The notes beneath the pieces were generated by a model, which saw only the letters and a program-made list of their open reading frames with translations, made no database searches and had not been told where the DNA came from. From Sulfuritalea sp. (GTDB taxonomy: Bacteria > Pseudomonadota > Gammaproteobacteria > Burkholderiales > Rhodocyclaceae), in the NCBI GenBank assembly GCA_016712985.1, contig JADJQA010000002.1:186001-250000 (forward strand): a stretch of DNA of 64,000 bases. The letters run 5' to 3'. This document shows positions 15,793 to 24,679 of the stretch, piece after piece. Each line of letters begins with the position of its first letter. The first letter of the stretch is position 1. A program made the translations under genes and the position numbers.

Positions 15793-16722
15793 CCGTTCGA
15801 GCGCCAACTCCGCGTAATCGGGCTTGAGTTCGATCCCGATACAGTTTCGACCGAGCTCGTTGCAAACAACTCCCGTGGTACCCGAACCGAAGAACGGGTC
15901 CAGCACCCGGTCGCCAATGCGTGAGCCGGCAGCGACGCAAAGCTGAACAAGAGCGCGCGGGTATACCGCAAAGTGGCTTCCCGGGTAAGGTTCGGTGTTG
16001 ATGTTCCAGACAGTCCGACGATTCTTGGCCTTCTGCCTGGGGTCCTGCGCTGCCTCCATGATGGCCTCCGAGTCGTAGAAATACCTTTCGGATTTGGAGA
16101 ATAGAAATATGTACTCGTGTGAGCGAGTTGGACGGTCCTTTACGCTTTCGGGCTGACAATTGGGCTTGTTCCAGATGATGTCCGTTCGCAGGTACCAGCC
16201 ATCCGCTTGCAGGGCAAAGGCAAGTTTCCACGGCACACCGATTAGGTCCTTGGACTTCAATCCGTCAGGTGTAGCCGGGCGGTAGTCCATTGCCCGCCCC
16301 TTGTTTTTTTCGTCGACGTCGCGCCAGGTACGACCGCCTGATGTATAGCTATCCCCGATGTTCAGCCACAAGGTACCATTCTCGGCGAGTGTGCGACGCG
16401 CCTCGTGGAACAGCCTGACCAAGTCGTCGATGTAAGCATCCACCGAGGCCTCGGCGCCAATCTGGCCACCCATTCCATAGTCGCGCAAGCCCCAGTAAGG
16501 CGGGGATGTCACCACGCACTGGAAATGACCGGCCGGAAAATCATGCAGCACGCGCCGCGCATCACCGACGATGATCTCGCAACGGTTCCGCGGATGTTCA
16601 ACGAGTTGTTCCGCGTAGCTTCTCGCCTCTTCGTGGAAGAGATCACGCTCCCTTCCGACAGGCGCCGAGGATTGACCACCGCCAGCAGTGACAATCCCAT
16701 GCTCTTGATGGGTTTCAGGCAT
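15775..16722 (-). CDS. Site-specific DNA methyltransferase (beta class, N4-cytosine or N6-adenine)
   Basis: 315-aa amino-methyltransferase. The catalytic motif TSPPYWGLRDYG comes first (about 72-83) and the SAM-binding DPFFGSGTTG last (about 278-287), which is the beta-class order. SPPY is found in N4-cytosine and some N6-adenine enzymes, so the target base is open. It is convergent with and overlaps the HTH-nuclease gene, as expected for a modification partner. The start has no clear ribosome site, and a controller-box-like palindrome lies 31 bases upstream. Codon use is less GC-rich than flanking housekeeping genes. Confidence 0.88.
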   Translation of the reverse strand: MPETHQEHGIVTAGGGQSSAPVGRERDLFHEEARSYAEQLVEHPRNRCEIIVGDARRVLHDFPAGHFQCVVTSPPYWGLRDYGMGGQIGAEASVDAYIDDLVRLFHEARRTLAENGTLWLNIGDSYTSGGRTWRDVDEKNKGRAMDYRPATPDGLKSKDLIGVPWKLAFALQADGWYLRTDIIWNKPNCQPESVKDRPTRSHEYIFLFSKSERYFYDSEAIMEAAQDPRQKAKNRRTVWNINTEPYPGSHFAVYPRALVQLCVAAGSRIGDRVLDPFFGSGTTGVVCNELGRNCIGIELKPDYAELALERLLKGR

Positions 16723-16752
16723 TGCAGGGCGAAATCACTGTCGATTGCATGC

Positions 16753-16763
16753 TACTTATAGTA
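16753..16763. promoter_or_regulatory. Controller-protein box upstream of the methyltransferase gene
   Basis: The 11-base near-palindrome TACTTATAGTA is nearly identical to the first half of the paired box at 14708-14717. Its single copy, 31 bases before the methyltransferase start, is the arrangement in which controller proteins repress the modification gene once methylation is complete. Confidence 0.65.
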
Positions 16764-16782
16764 TTCAACATTGCGGGACGCG

Positions 16783-17676
16783 TCAAGGAACAGTTCCTGC
16801 GACGGGACAAGTGCCCTGACCGGCCCCCTCCCCCATCTTCTCGCCCTGGCGAACCACTCGTTCCTGCGACCATTCGGGATTGAACCGCAGCGTGTCCTTC
16901 GGAAACAGCAACACCACGGTCGAGCCGAGCAGGAAGCGCCCCATCTCCTCACCCTGCCGCAAACGCAGTTGCCGATCCTCATAGCGCCACTCGCGCAGCC
17001 GGCCGGGGCGCGGCGGATTCACGACGCCGTGCCAGGCGGTGGCCATGCTGCCGACGATGGTGGCGCCGACCAGGGCCAGCACGAAGGGGCCGCGCGCCGA
17101 CTCGAAGACGCAGACCACGCGCTCGTTGCGCGCAAACAGGCCGGGCACCCCGCGCGCCGTGACGGGATTGACCGAGAACAGTTCGCCGGGTACATGGATC
17201 ATGCGCAGCAGGCGGCCGTCGCAGGGCATGTGGATGCGGTGGTAATCCTTTGGGCTCAGGTACAGCGTGGCGAAGCTGCCATCCTGGAATTGCGCCGCCA
17301 GCGCGCGGTCACCGCCGACCAGCGCCGCCGTCGAATAACGATGGCCCTTGGCCTGAAAGATCTGGTCGCGCTCGATGACGCCGAACTGGCTGATCGCGCC
17401 ATCCACGGGGCAGACGAACTCGGCCGGCGCCAGAGGTCGCACATCGGGCTTCAGCGGCCGCGTGAAGAACTCGTTGAAACTGGCATAGCTGCCGATGTCG
17501 GGGTTGGCCGCCTCGGCCATGTTGACGCCATAACGCCCGACAAACCAGTGGATCACGCGGGTGGTGATGCCGCCCAGGCGGGCCGTGGCGAATGTGCCGG
17601 CAAAGGCCGTCAGCGCGTGCTTGGGCAACAGATACTGGGGAAGTACGGCAAGCCGGTCGGACACGACATCTGGCAC
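16783..17676 (-). CDS. psd: Phosphatidylserine decarboxylase
   Basis: Makes phosphatidylethanolamine from phosphatidylserine at the inner membrane. The 297-aa proenzyme has the C-terminal self-cleavage motif LGST (in GRFLLGSTVVLLFP), where the serine becomes the pyruvoyl group. It also has VDGAISQFG near 124-132 and the YHRIHMPCDG segment near 174-183 typical of Psd type I. Length and order of motifs fit the bacterial family. The restriction-modification module sits directly downstream. Confidence 0.95.
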   Translation of the reverse strand: MPDVVSDRLAVLPQYLLPKHALTAFAGTFATARLGGITTRVIHWFVGRYGVNMAEAANPDIGSYASFNEFFTRPLKPDVRPLAPAEFVCPVDGAISQFGVIERDQIFQAKGHRYSTAALVGGDRALAAQFQDGSFATLYLSPKDYHRIHMPCDGRLLRMIHVPGELFSVNPVTARGVPGLFARNERVVCVFESARGPFVLALVGATIVGSMATAWHGVVNPPRPGRLREWRYEDRQLRLRQGEEMGRFLLGSTVVLLFPKDTLRFNPEWSQERVVRQGEKMGEGAGQGTCPVAGTVP

Positions 17677-17694
17677 CGAAATCGGAAGGGGGGA

Positions 17695-19074
17695 TTATAC
17701 CGGGGCAGTCCTTTTCAGCAGCAGGGTCAGCACCGGCGGCGTGATCAGCGTGGTCAGGATCACCATCATCACGATCACCGAAAACATCGCCTCGTTCATC
17801 ACGCCGAGCTGCTTGCCGACCATCGCGAAGATCAGGCCGACCTCGCCGCGCGGCACCATGCCCCAGCCCACCAGCCATTTGCCGGAGGATCCGGCGGCCA
17901 GGCCGGCGACCAGCTTGCCGGCGATGGCTGCGGCGGTGACGCCCAGCCCGACGACGAGTATTTTCGGGTCGGCCAGGGTATTCAAATCCACCTGCATGCC
18001 GGTCAGGACGAAAAAGACCGGGACGAAGAAATAGCCGATGGGTTCGATCAGGTGTTCGTGCTGATGGCCGCCGTGCTTAAGCAGGATCGGGCGCAGGCGC
18101 TCGGCCAGGCCCTGTTCGCCGGCCGGCAGCAACGGCTCGATCTCGCGCACGATGGCCGGGCGATCGAAATCACGCAGGAACACCGGCTCGAACAGCAGGC
18201 CGGCGGCAAAGGCGCCGATGATCGGCGCCAGGCCCATGGAATGCGCCAGCCAGGCGAGGAACAAGCCGGTGGCCAACACCTGGGCGAACAGCATCGACGG
18301 CCCGGCATCGAGTTGCGCCAGCCAGCGGCTGGAATGCGGCGCGATCAGGCGCCCGATCCAGATGGAGCCGGCGAGAAAAATCACCGCCTGCGCAATGATG
18401 CCGCCGACCTGGCCGACACTCACCGAGCCGGCCTGCACCAGGCTCGACACCACGGCGAGGATCACCAGCCCCAGCACATCGTCGATCACCGCCGCGCCGA
18501 GCACGATGCGCGCCGCCGGCGTATCGAGCTTGCCCAGGTCGCGGAAGACGCGGCCGGTGATGCCGACCGAGGTGGCCGAAAGCGTCGCGCCAAGGAAGAG
18601 ATAGGCATGGCCGGAAAGCCCCGGCAACAGCCACGGTCCGACCACGTAGGCGCCCAGCACGAAGGGCACGACGATGCCCACCGAGCCCACGGCGAAGGCG
18701 CGCGGGCCGACCTTGATCAAGTCAGCGAGCCGGGTCTCCAGGCCGATTTGCAGCAGCAGGATGATCACGCCGAGTTCGGCGATAAAGGCGACGGTCGGAT
18801 CGTGTGCGATCGCGTCGAAGATACCCAGGCCCAGCAGGCTCAGATTGCCCAGCACCACGCCCAGCAACAATTCGCCCAGCACCGCCGGGAAGCCGATCCG
18901 CTGCGCGAGCGGCGCAAACAGCCGTGCGCTCATCAGGATCAGCGCCAGCCACAGCAGGTTCGCGCCCACCACCTCGGAACCGGCCGCCCACGCCGGGACG
19001 GCGATCAGCAAAAGAAAAAAGGCCCCCGCGGCATGCGGGGGCCTGTGCCAGCGCCGTGGCGGGGGAGATTTCAC
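17695..19074 (-). CDS. CPA2-family cation:proton antiporter
   Basis: 459-aa membrane protein with about 12-13 hydrophobic segments, related to the transmembrane part of Kef/GerN-type antiporters. AVIDDVLGLVILA carries the paired aspartates of the ion site, and GFPAVLGELLLGVVLG the family N-terminal helix. There is no C-terminal TrkA-N domain, unlike the antiporter at 25331. A GTG at 19074 overlaps the htpX stop as GTGA, but the first 20 codons contain a strong terminator hairpin; a downstream TTG before LLIAVPAWAAG could be the true start. Substrate (Na+ or K+) is not evident. Confidence 0.85.
   Translation of the reverse strand: MKSPPPRRWHRPPHAAGAFFLLLIAVPAWAAGSEVVGANLLWLALILMSARLFAPLAQRIGFPAVLGELLLGVVLGNLSLLGLGIFDAIAHDPTVAFIAELGVIILLLQIGLETRLADLIKVGPRAFAVGSVGIVVPFVLGAYVVGPWLLPGLSGHAYLFLGATLSATSVGITGRVFRDLGKLDTPAARIVLGAAVIDDVLGLVILAVVSSLVQAGSVSVGQVGGIIAQAVIFLAGSIWIGRLIAPHSSRWLAQLDAGPSMLFAQVLATGLFLAWLAHSMGLAPIIGAFAAGLLFEPVFLRDFDRPAIVREIEPLLPAGEQGLAERLRPILLKHGGHQHEHLIEPIGYFFVPVFFVLTGMQVDLNTLADPKILVVGLGVTAAAIAGKLVAGLAAGSSGKWLVGWGMVPRGEVGLIFAMVGKQLGVMNEAMFSVIVMMVILTTLITPPVLTLLLKRTAPV
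19011..19043 (-). terminator. Rho-independent terminator after htpX
   Basis: On the minus strand the arms GGCCCCCGC and GCGGGGGCC (19043-19035 with 19029-19021) form a 9-bp GC stem, followed by a T-rich run (19020-19011). It lies about 30 bases after the htpX stop and inside the first codons of the antiporter frame. It would separate the two genes transcriptionally or attenuate read-through. Confidence 0.8.
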
Positions 19075-19952
19075 CGGCCTTGCGCCGAGAGTGCGGCGAT
19101 GCGCTCTTCCATGCTCGGGTGGCTGGAAAACAGTGCCATGAAGCCGGGGCCGCCGGCGATGCCGGAACTCGCCAGGCTCTTCGGCAGCGGCTCGACCGCC
19201 ATGCCGCCCAGACGCTGCAGCGCGGCGATCATCGGTCGCGGCGAGCCCATCAGGCCGGCGGCGCCGGCGTCGGCGCGGAACTCCCGCTGGCGCGAGAACC
19301 AGGCGACGACGATGCTGGCGAGCACGCCGAACAGGATGTCGCAGACCACCACGGTAATCGTGTAGCCGATGCCGGGGCCCGAGGACTGACTGTCGCCGCG
19401 GCGCAGGAAACTGTCGACCAGGTAGCCGACGATGCGCGACAGGAAGACGACGAAGGTATTGACCACGCCCTGAATGAGGGTCAGCGTCACCATGTCGCCG
19501 TTGGCTACGTGGCTGACCTCATGCGCCAACACCGCCTGGACCTCCTCCTTGCTCATGTTCTGCAACAGGCCGGTGGAAACGGCAACCAGCGAATTGTTCC
19601 GGCTCGGCCCGGTGGCAAAGGCATTCGGCTCGCCCTCGTAGATGGCCACTTCGGGCATCGCGATGCCGGCCTTCTCCGCCTGCTTGCGCACGGTCTCGAC
19701 CAGCCAGAATTCGGTCGAGGTCTCCGGGCTGTCGATGATGCGGGCACCGGTCGACCACTTCGCCATCATCTTCGACATCATCAGCGAGATGAAAGCACCA
19801 CCAAAACCCATGATCCCGGCGAACGCGAGCAACATGCCGAGGTTGAGGCCGTTGGCGGTCAGGTAGCGGTTCACCCCCAGCACGCTGGCGGCGATGGACA
19901 ACACCAGCATCACGGCAAGGTTGGTGACAAGAAACAGTGCGATGCGCTTCAT
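19071..19952 (-). CDS. htpX: HtpX, membrane zinc metalloprotease
   Basis: Inner-membrane protease of the M48 family that removes damaged membrane proteins under envelope or heat stress. It is 293 aa with two N-terminal membrane segments, the zinc motif HEVSH at 144-148 and the third ligand Glu at about 224 (in REFRADAGAA). A second hydrophobic pair lies at about 155-180 and 196-218. Typical size. The gene ends at a strong terminator. Confidence 0.96.
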   Translation of the reverse strand: MKRIALFLVTNLAVMLVLSIAASVLGVNRYLTANGLNLGMLLAFAGIMGFGGAFISLMMSKMMAKWSTGARIIDSPETSTEFWLVETVRKQAEKAGIAMPEVAIYEGEPNAFATGPSRNNSLVAVSTGLLQNMSKEEVQAVLAHEVSHVANGDMVTLTLIQGVVNTFVVFLSRIVGYLVDSFLRRGDSQSSGPGIGYTITVVVCDILFGVLASIVVAWFSRQREFRADAGAAGLMGSPRPMIAALQRLGGMAVEPLPKSLASSGIAGGPGFMALFSSHPSMEERIAALSAQGR

Positions 19953-20048
19953 TGCTGCGTCTCCGTGGAAATCTGTGGGCGGTAGCGCGAGTCTCGCGCG
20001 TGCGCCAGCATAGATGCGGCAATTCCAGGAAAGTTCAAGAGTCGGCGG

Positions 20049-21533
20049 CTACTGGTATCTTGGGGTGCCGACAGGAGCCGGCGCAGCGGGCGCGGCAGAA
20101 GTCATGCCTCCGGCGGAGCCTGGGGCGGTATCCCTTGCGGACGGCGCCGGCGCCACGGCCGCAGGAGCCATTTGCCGGACCTGAACCGCCGGCGCGTCGT
20201 CCTTGTGCTTTTCGTGCGGGTGCCAGCCAAGCACCCCGAGCAATGCGAAGAAGCCGACGACATAGCCGACGGGAATGAACCAGCCGTGGCGCAACCACTG
20301 GCCGACCGACTTTGCCTCGGGAAACAGGTTGGCGACCGCGACTCCGGCCGAGGAACCGAACCACAGCATCGATCCACCGAAACCGACGGCATAGGCGAGG
20401 AAGCCCCAGTCGTAGCCACCCTGCTTCAGCGCCAGCGCGGTCAGCGGAATGTTGTCGAAAACGGCCGAGATGAAGCCCAGCGCCAGCGCCGAAGGCCAGG
20501 AAGCGGGCGGCAGCGACTCCACCGGCATCATCGAAGCGCAGGTGACCAGCGACAACAGAAACACCGAGCCCTTGAAAGCGCCCGGGATGAGGCTCCATTC
20601 CGGCTTGCGCAGCGGCACCGCCACCAGCAGGGCGACCCAGATCGCGGCGCCAAGGAACGGGAAATGCTCGGCGGCAGAAGCGAACTGCAGATTTACCGTG
20701 ACATTGGTGATGATGGCGCAGACGAGGATGAAGACCACGATGCCAACCCGCGCCCAGTCGATGTGGTGCGCGGCCTGGAAATCGCGGCTGATCGCCATGT
20801 GCTTGTGCTGCAGCAACGCCGCGGGAATGCCGAACACCACCAAAGCGATGCCCGCGGCGACATAGGCCTCGACCACATCGAGCGGACTGACGCCGTCCAG
20901 CCACATCATGGTCGTCGTCGTGTCGCCGACCACCGAACCGGCACCGCCGCCATTCGACGCGGCGACGATGGCGGCGAGGTAGCCGATATGCACCTTGCGC
21001 TTGAACACGCTCGCCGCGACCGTGGCGCCGATCAGCGCCGCGGCGATGTTGTCGAGGAAGCCGGACAACACGAAGATGATGACCAGCAGCATGAAGGGCC
21101 CGAGCCAGCCCTCGGGCAGCAGCTTGGGCAACACCTCGGGTACCCCACTGTCCTCGAAGTGCCGCGCCAGCAGGGCGAAGCCGACCAGCAGGCCGAGCAG
21201 GTTGGCCAGCAGCACCCATTCGTGCGCCATGTGCACGCCGAAACCGGCAATGCCGGCGCCGGTCTTGAAACCTGTGAACATGACTTTGTAGCTAGTGATC
21301 GTCACCAACCCGGCGAGTGCCACCTGCAGCACGTAGTGATGGAACAGCGCGACACCGAGCAGCGTGGCGCCGAAAAGGATGAAGTCGACGGGAATGCCGA
21401 ACAGCGTCGGCGAGGTGACGACCGCCGCCGCACCGGCGGCCAGCGCCAGCGTCGGTGTCAGCAGCAGTGCCGCAAGCACCGGCAAAGGTCCGGCAACAAT
21501 GCGGGACGCCATGGTTCGAAGCGAAGATGCCAT
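20049..21533 (-). CDS. NhaD-type sodium:proton antiporter (ion transporter superfamily)
   Basis: 494-aa polytopic protein of the ArsB/NhaD/citrate transporter superfamily. Signatures include SGFLDNIAAALIGATVAA (about 154-171), ASNGGGAGSVVGDTTTTMMW (about 189-208) and the mirror segment FISAVFDNIPLTALAL in the second half. This inverted-repeat layout is typical of NhaD. An N-terminal signal-like segment precedes it, and the Pro/Ala-rich C-terminal tail looks cytoplasmic and disordered. It is divergent from the UspA gene. Na+/H+ exchange is inferred from the family. Confidence 0.85.
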   Translation of the reverse strand: MASSLRTMASRIVAGPLPVLAALLLTPTLALAAGAAAVVTSPTLFGIPVDFILFGATLLGVALFHHYVLQVALAGLVTITSYKVMFTGFKTGAGIAGFGVHMAHEWVLLANLLGLLVGFALLARHFEDSGVPEVLPKLLPEGWLGPFMLLVIIFVLSGFLDNIAAALIGATVAASVFKRKVHIGYLAAIVAASNGGGAGSVVGDTTTTMMWLDGVSPLDVVEAYVAAGIALVVFGIPAALLQHKHMAISRDFQAAHHIDWARVGIVVFILVCAIITNVTVNLQFASAAEHFPFLGAAIWVALLVAVPLRKPEWSLIPGAFKGSVFLLSLVTCASMMPVESLPPASWPSALALGFISAVFDNIPLTALALKQGGYDWGFLAYAVGFGGSMLWFGSSAGVAVANLFPEAKSVGQWLRHGWFIPVGYVVGFFALLGVLGWHPHEKHKDDAPAVQVRQMAPAAVAPAPSARDTAPGSAGGMTSAAPAAPAPVGTPRYQ

Positions 21534-21673
21534 CTGCGACTCCTGTCGTTTTTGTCGGCGGATTGTAGCAGCAGCCTGTCGGCCCTGAATAACCGCGCCA
21601 GAGCAACGGACTGAACGGCTTTCGCGCCGAATGCGCTACACTTTGGCCATTCCCAGAAAGCGAAAGACCAGTC

Positions 21674-22096
21674 ATGAAAATACTGCTTCCGGTGGACGGT
21701 TCCGAACACTCCGAGCGCGTCGCCCGGCATGCCATCCTGCTGGCAAGAAACTGCATCGTTTGCGAGATACTGCTGCTGAACGTGCAGCCCCCGGTCGATG
21801 CGCCGGAAGTGCGTGGTCACATGCCCTTGAGCGAGATCGAGGCCATGCAGCAGACCCGCGGCGGAGATGCCATGGCATCGACGCGGGCGCTGCTGGATGC
21901 CGCCGGCGTCAAGTACGTACCCGAGGTGGCGCTCGGCCCCGTTGCCGAAACCATCGCCCACATCGCCAACGAGCGCCAGTGCGATGAAATCGTTATGGGT
22001 CTGCGTGGCGCCGGCAAGCTGGTTACCGTGTTCATGGGCTCCGTGGCCAGAGACGTGTTTGCTCTGGCGCACTGCCCGGTGACGGCAGTCAAGTAA
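21674..22096 (+). CDS. UspA-family universal stress protein
   Basis: 140-aa single-domain Usp. The N-terminal strand KILLPVDGSEHSERVARHAI and the C-terminal MGLRGAGKLVTVFMGSVARDVFALAHCPVTAVK are typical. The latter contains the G-2x-G-9x-G(S/T)-like ATP loop, here GLRGAG then GSVA, so it is probably an ATP-binding member. A TACACT -10-like hexamer lies upstream at 21638-21643. It is convergent with the PII-like genes, overlapping the end of the next one by 8 bases. Confidence 0.88.
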   Translation: MKILLPVDGSEHSERVARHAILLARNCIVCEILLLNVQPPVDAPEVRGHMPLSEIEAMQQTRGGDAMASTRALLDAAGVKYVPEVALGPVAETIAHIANERQCDEIVMGLRGAGKLVTVFMGSVARDVFALAHCPVTAVK

Positions 22097-22490
22097 GTAC
22101 GCCCTTCGCCGCCGCACAGCCTGCGGCAAGCTGCTGCATGCCCTCGGCGGCGGGCGGCGACTCGAGTCCCGCCGCACGAAAGGCATGGCCCATCATCACC
22201 ATGCCCGCGTGCGGCGCATCGATTCCGGCCGCGAAGTAGATCGACTCGAATACCGCATCGCCCCGCTCGGCGGTGACCAGGGCGGTGATTATCTGCTTTT
22301 CGTCCGAGTACGCCCGATGCCGGCGCAGGCTCTGCGTGCCGATCCCGCGCGCGTGGTGGAGGCTGGCGCTGACCACGCCCTGCTCGCGGCGCAGGATCTC
22401 GAGCACCTCGGCGCCGCGCCCGGCCGGCATCACGCAGGTGATGACGCGGTAGTCGCCGCGCTGCGCCGGCAGATGCAAGGACTCAGTCAT
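22089..22490 (-). CDS. PII-like signalling protein (second copy)
   Basis: 133-aa PII-superfamily protein (GlnB-like ferredoxin fold): RVITCVMPAGRGAEVLEILRREQGV, then a T-loop-like stretch (ARGIGTQSLRRHRAYSDEKQIITALV) and the segment AVFESIYFAAGIDAPHAGMVMMGH. The uridylylated Tyr and the residues of canonical GlnB/GlnK are not evident, so control by GlnD is unlikely. It overlaps the other PII-like gene by 8 bases and follows the DUF1538 transporter in one operon, suggesting it senses a nucleotide or ion and gates that transporter. Confidence 0.75.
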   Translation of the reverse strand: MTESLHLPAQRGDYRVITCVMPAGRGAEVLEILRREQGVVSASLHHARGIGTQSLRRHRAYSDEKQIITALVTAERGDAVFESIYFAAGIDAPHAGMVMMGHAFRAAGLESPPAAEGMQQLAAGCAAAKGVLT

Positions 22491-22857
22491 GCCGGCCGAA
22501 GCGCGCCGCGATTTCGGGCGGCACGTAGGTCGCCATCTTTTCCAGCGACGACATGTAGATCATGCCCATGCCCGGCGTATCCAGCTTGGCGGCAACATAC
22601 ACGCGCTCGAAGATATGGTCGGCATGGTCGGACGGGGAAACGATGTAGATCACTTCCTTCTCGGCATTCACCGTGATGCCGAGGACGCCGAGGTGCTTCT
22701 GTCGCACCCCCGTGCCACGCGCATAGAAGATCGTCGCGCCCTGCGCGCCAGCCTCGGTCGCTGCATTCACCACGGTATCCGCCACGCCGCGCTGGACGAT
22801 GCAGGTAATCAGCACCGCATCGGTCAGCACCACGATTTCGTCACGTTGTTTCATCAC
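22483..22857 (-). CDS. PII-like signalling protein (first copy)
   Basis: 124-aa PII-superfamily protein with the same plan as its downstream neighbour: DAVLITCIVQRGVADTVVNAATEAGAQGAT, then ARGTGVRQKHLGVLGITVNAEKEVIYIV and HIFERVYVAAKLDTPGMGMIYM. The pair probably arose by duplication. It begins one base after the DUF1538 stop, so the three genes are surely co-transcribed. Homologous PII-like proteins commonly accompany DUF1538 permeases; the ligand is unknown. Confidence 0.78.
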   Translation of the reverse strand: MMKQRDEIVVLTDAVLITCIVQRGVADTVVNAATEAGAQGATIFYARGTGVRQKHLGVLGITVNAEKEVIYIVSPSDHADHIFERVYVAAKLDTPGMGMIYMSSLEKMATYVPPEIAARFGRHD

Positions 22858-22858
22858 C

Positions 22859-24571
22859 CTACCCTTGTTCCCGCGCGGCAGTTTGCGCGCGGTTGCGTAT
22901 CCACAAGCCCACCAGCAAGACCGAGACGATGGGACCGAACGAGGCCATGGCCAGGATGCCGAAGCCTTCCGCCGCGCCCACCGCCTGCCCCAGGCCGAGA
23001 CCGAGGGCCAATACCAGAGGCACGGTCACGGGGCCGGTGGTGACCCCGGCGCTGTCCCACGCCAGCGCGACATACTCTTCACTCGACCAGAGTGTCCCCG
23101 CCAGCGCCACCGTGTAGCCGCCCAGCAACAGCGGCAGGATCGGCCACTGGAAGACGATCTTCGCCACTCCCAGCGCGATGCCCAGCGCCACGCCCACGGC
23201 CACCGCCTGGATCAGCAGCCGCCTGGGAAAAGCGCCATCGGTGAGGTTCTCCACCGTCACGCCCATCGCGTTCAGCGCCGGCTCCGCCACCGTGGCGCCG
23301 TAGCCGAGGGTGGCGGCAAAGACCAGGGTCAGGCCGATGCCGAGCGGATACGGGTAGAGCGCCGCGCCGCCCGCCGCCGCGCTGAAGGCCGCCGGCACCG
23401 TTGCCCCGGCCTGGTTGCCGAGCGGGATCAGGCCAACCGTCAGGCCAAGATTGAACAAGGCCATGCCCAGCACCGCGACGACGACGCCATAGGCGATGAT
23501 GTTGCGCTGCTTGACCGCCTCGCCGACCAGAAAGCGCTGCACCAGCCAGAGCAGCAGCACCAGCGGACCGATCGCGCGCAGCGCCGCGATCAGCTCCGCG
23601 GCGGGCGTCCGATCCCACCAGCCCGCCGTATCGCCAGGGCCGACCGGTGGCGGCAACAGTGCCGGATCGGGCACCTCGGCGAGCAGGCCGATGCCGACCA
23701 GGATCACGGCAAACGCCGGAAACAGCGAAGCCAAGGTCACGATGCCGAATCCCGCCAGCGGGTTGTCTCCCTCGCCGGCGGCGGCGGCGACGCCGATACC
23801 CAGCGCCAGCACCAGCGGCACGGTCACCGGCCCGGTGGTGATGGCGCCGCAATCCCAGGCCAGGCCGATGATCGGCGCCAGGCGCGGATCGAGGCCGGCC
23901 CAGGCGCTGAGGGCGAGGCACGGCAGCAGGGTCGCGATGACCAGGGTCTTCATGCGCCAGCCAAAGAAATAGCGCAGCATGCCTAGCACCACGGCAAGGC
24001 CAACGCCAAGGGCGACCGCCAGCACCAGCCGGTCGGGGTAGCGCGTCAGCAACAGGTGCAGCCAGGGCGCGCGCAGCGGATCGACGCCGCTGCCGGCGGC
24101 GCGCAGCGCGCCGATGGCCGGCTCGGCAAAGGTCGCGATGCCGCCCAGCAGGAAGGCGAAGCCAAGCACCATGGCGGGTGTCGCGCGGTTGGGCAGGTTG
24201 AAACCGATGCTTTCCGAAAAGGGCATCAGGCCGTACTTGACGCCCTCCATGAACAGCATCAGGCCCAGCATCACCGCCACCATGCCCAGCGCGATCAACT
24301 CGCCTTCCTGCACGTCGGCCCGCAGCGCGGCGATCTGGAACACCGCGAGGAACAGCGCCAGCGGCACCACGGCGCGCAACTGTTCCATGAATCGCACGCT
24401 GACATAGGGCGTCAACAGCCGGTGCAGATCGATCAGGCGCAGTTGACGCACCAGCGGCCTGCGCCCCTCCCCGGTATGTACGTCCGCAAAGCGCACGCGC
24501 CGTTGCTTGACGCGCACGGCGCTGAGAAACTCGCCGTAGCGCAGGCGGCGTCTAGCACTGGTATCGGTCAT
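22859..24571 (-). CDS. DUF1538 family permease-like membrane protein
   Basis: 570-aa polytopic protein with two homologous halves. The stretch WDCGAITTGPVTVPLVLALG (about 234-253) is repeated as WDSAGVTTGPVTVPLVLALG (about 509-528), and GFAFLLGGIATFAEPAIGAL has a counterpart near YGATVAEPALNAMG. This internal duplication is typical of DUF1538 proteins, which have no proven transport substrate. The N-terminus is basic and cytoplasmic. The two PII-like genes follow with a one-base gap, implying a PII-gated transporter. Confidence 0.85.
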   Translation of the reverse strand: MTDTSARRRLRYGEFLSAVRVKQRRVRFADVHTGEGRRPLVRQLRLIDLHRLLTPYVSVRFMEQLRAVVPLALFLAVFQIAALRADVQEGELIALGMVAVMLGLMLFMEGVKYGLMPFSESIGFNLPNRATPAMVLGFAFLLGGIATFAEPAIGALRAAGSGVDPLRAPWLHLLLTRYPDRLVLAVALGVGLAVVLGMLRYFFGWRMKTLVIATLLPCLALSAWAGLDPRLAPIIGLAWDCGAITTGPVTVPLVLALGIGVAAAAGEGDNPLAGFGIVTLASLFPAFAVILVGIGLLAEVPDPALLPPPVGPGDTAGWWDRTPAAELIAALRAIGPLVLLLWLVQRFLVGEAVKQRNIIAYGVVVAVLGMALFNLGLTVGLIPLGNQAGATVPAAFSAAAGGAALYPYPLGIGLTLVFAATLGYGATVAEPALNAMGVTVENLTDGAFPRRLLIQAVAVGVALGIALGVAKIVFQWPILPLLLGGYTVALAGTLWSSEEYVALAWDSAGVTTGPVTVPLVLALGLGLGQAVGAAEGFGILAMASFGPIVSVLLVGLWIRNRAQTAAREQG

Positions 24572-24679
24572 GGATTAAGCCGGGGCAACTGGATTTCGTT
24601 GCCGTATTTTAGCCGGCACGCGATGACTGCCGCGACCTGGGCCGATCGAAGCCGCCCTGCACGCGGCGCCGCGACGCGA

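Noticed and set aside
16771..19365. Long open frame of about 860 codons on the plus strand, rich in His, Gln, Arg and Asp
   Set aside because: It is antisense to psd, the antiporter and htpX, all with clear domains. High-GC DNA commonly leaves such frames open, and the composition is not protein-like.
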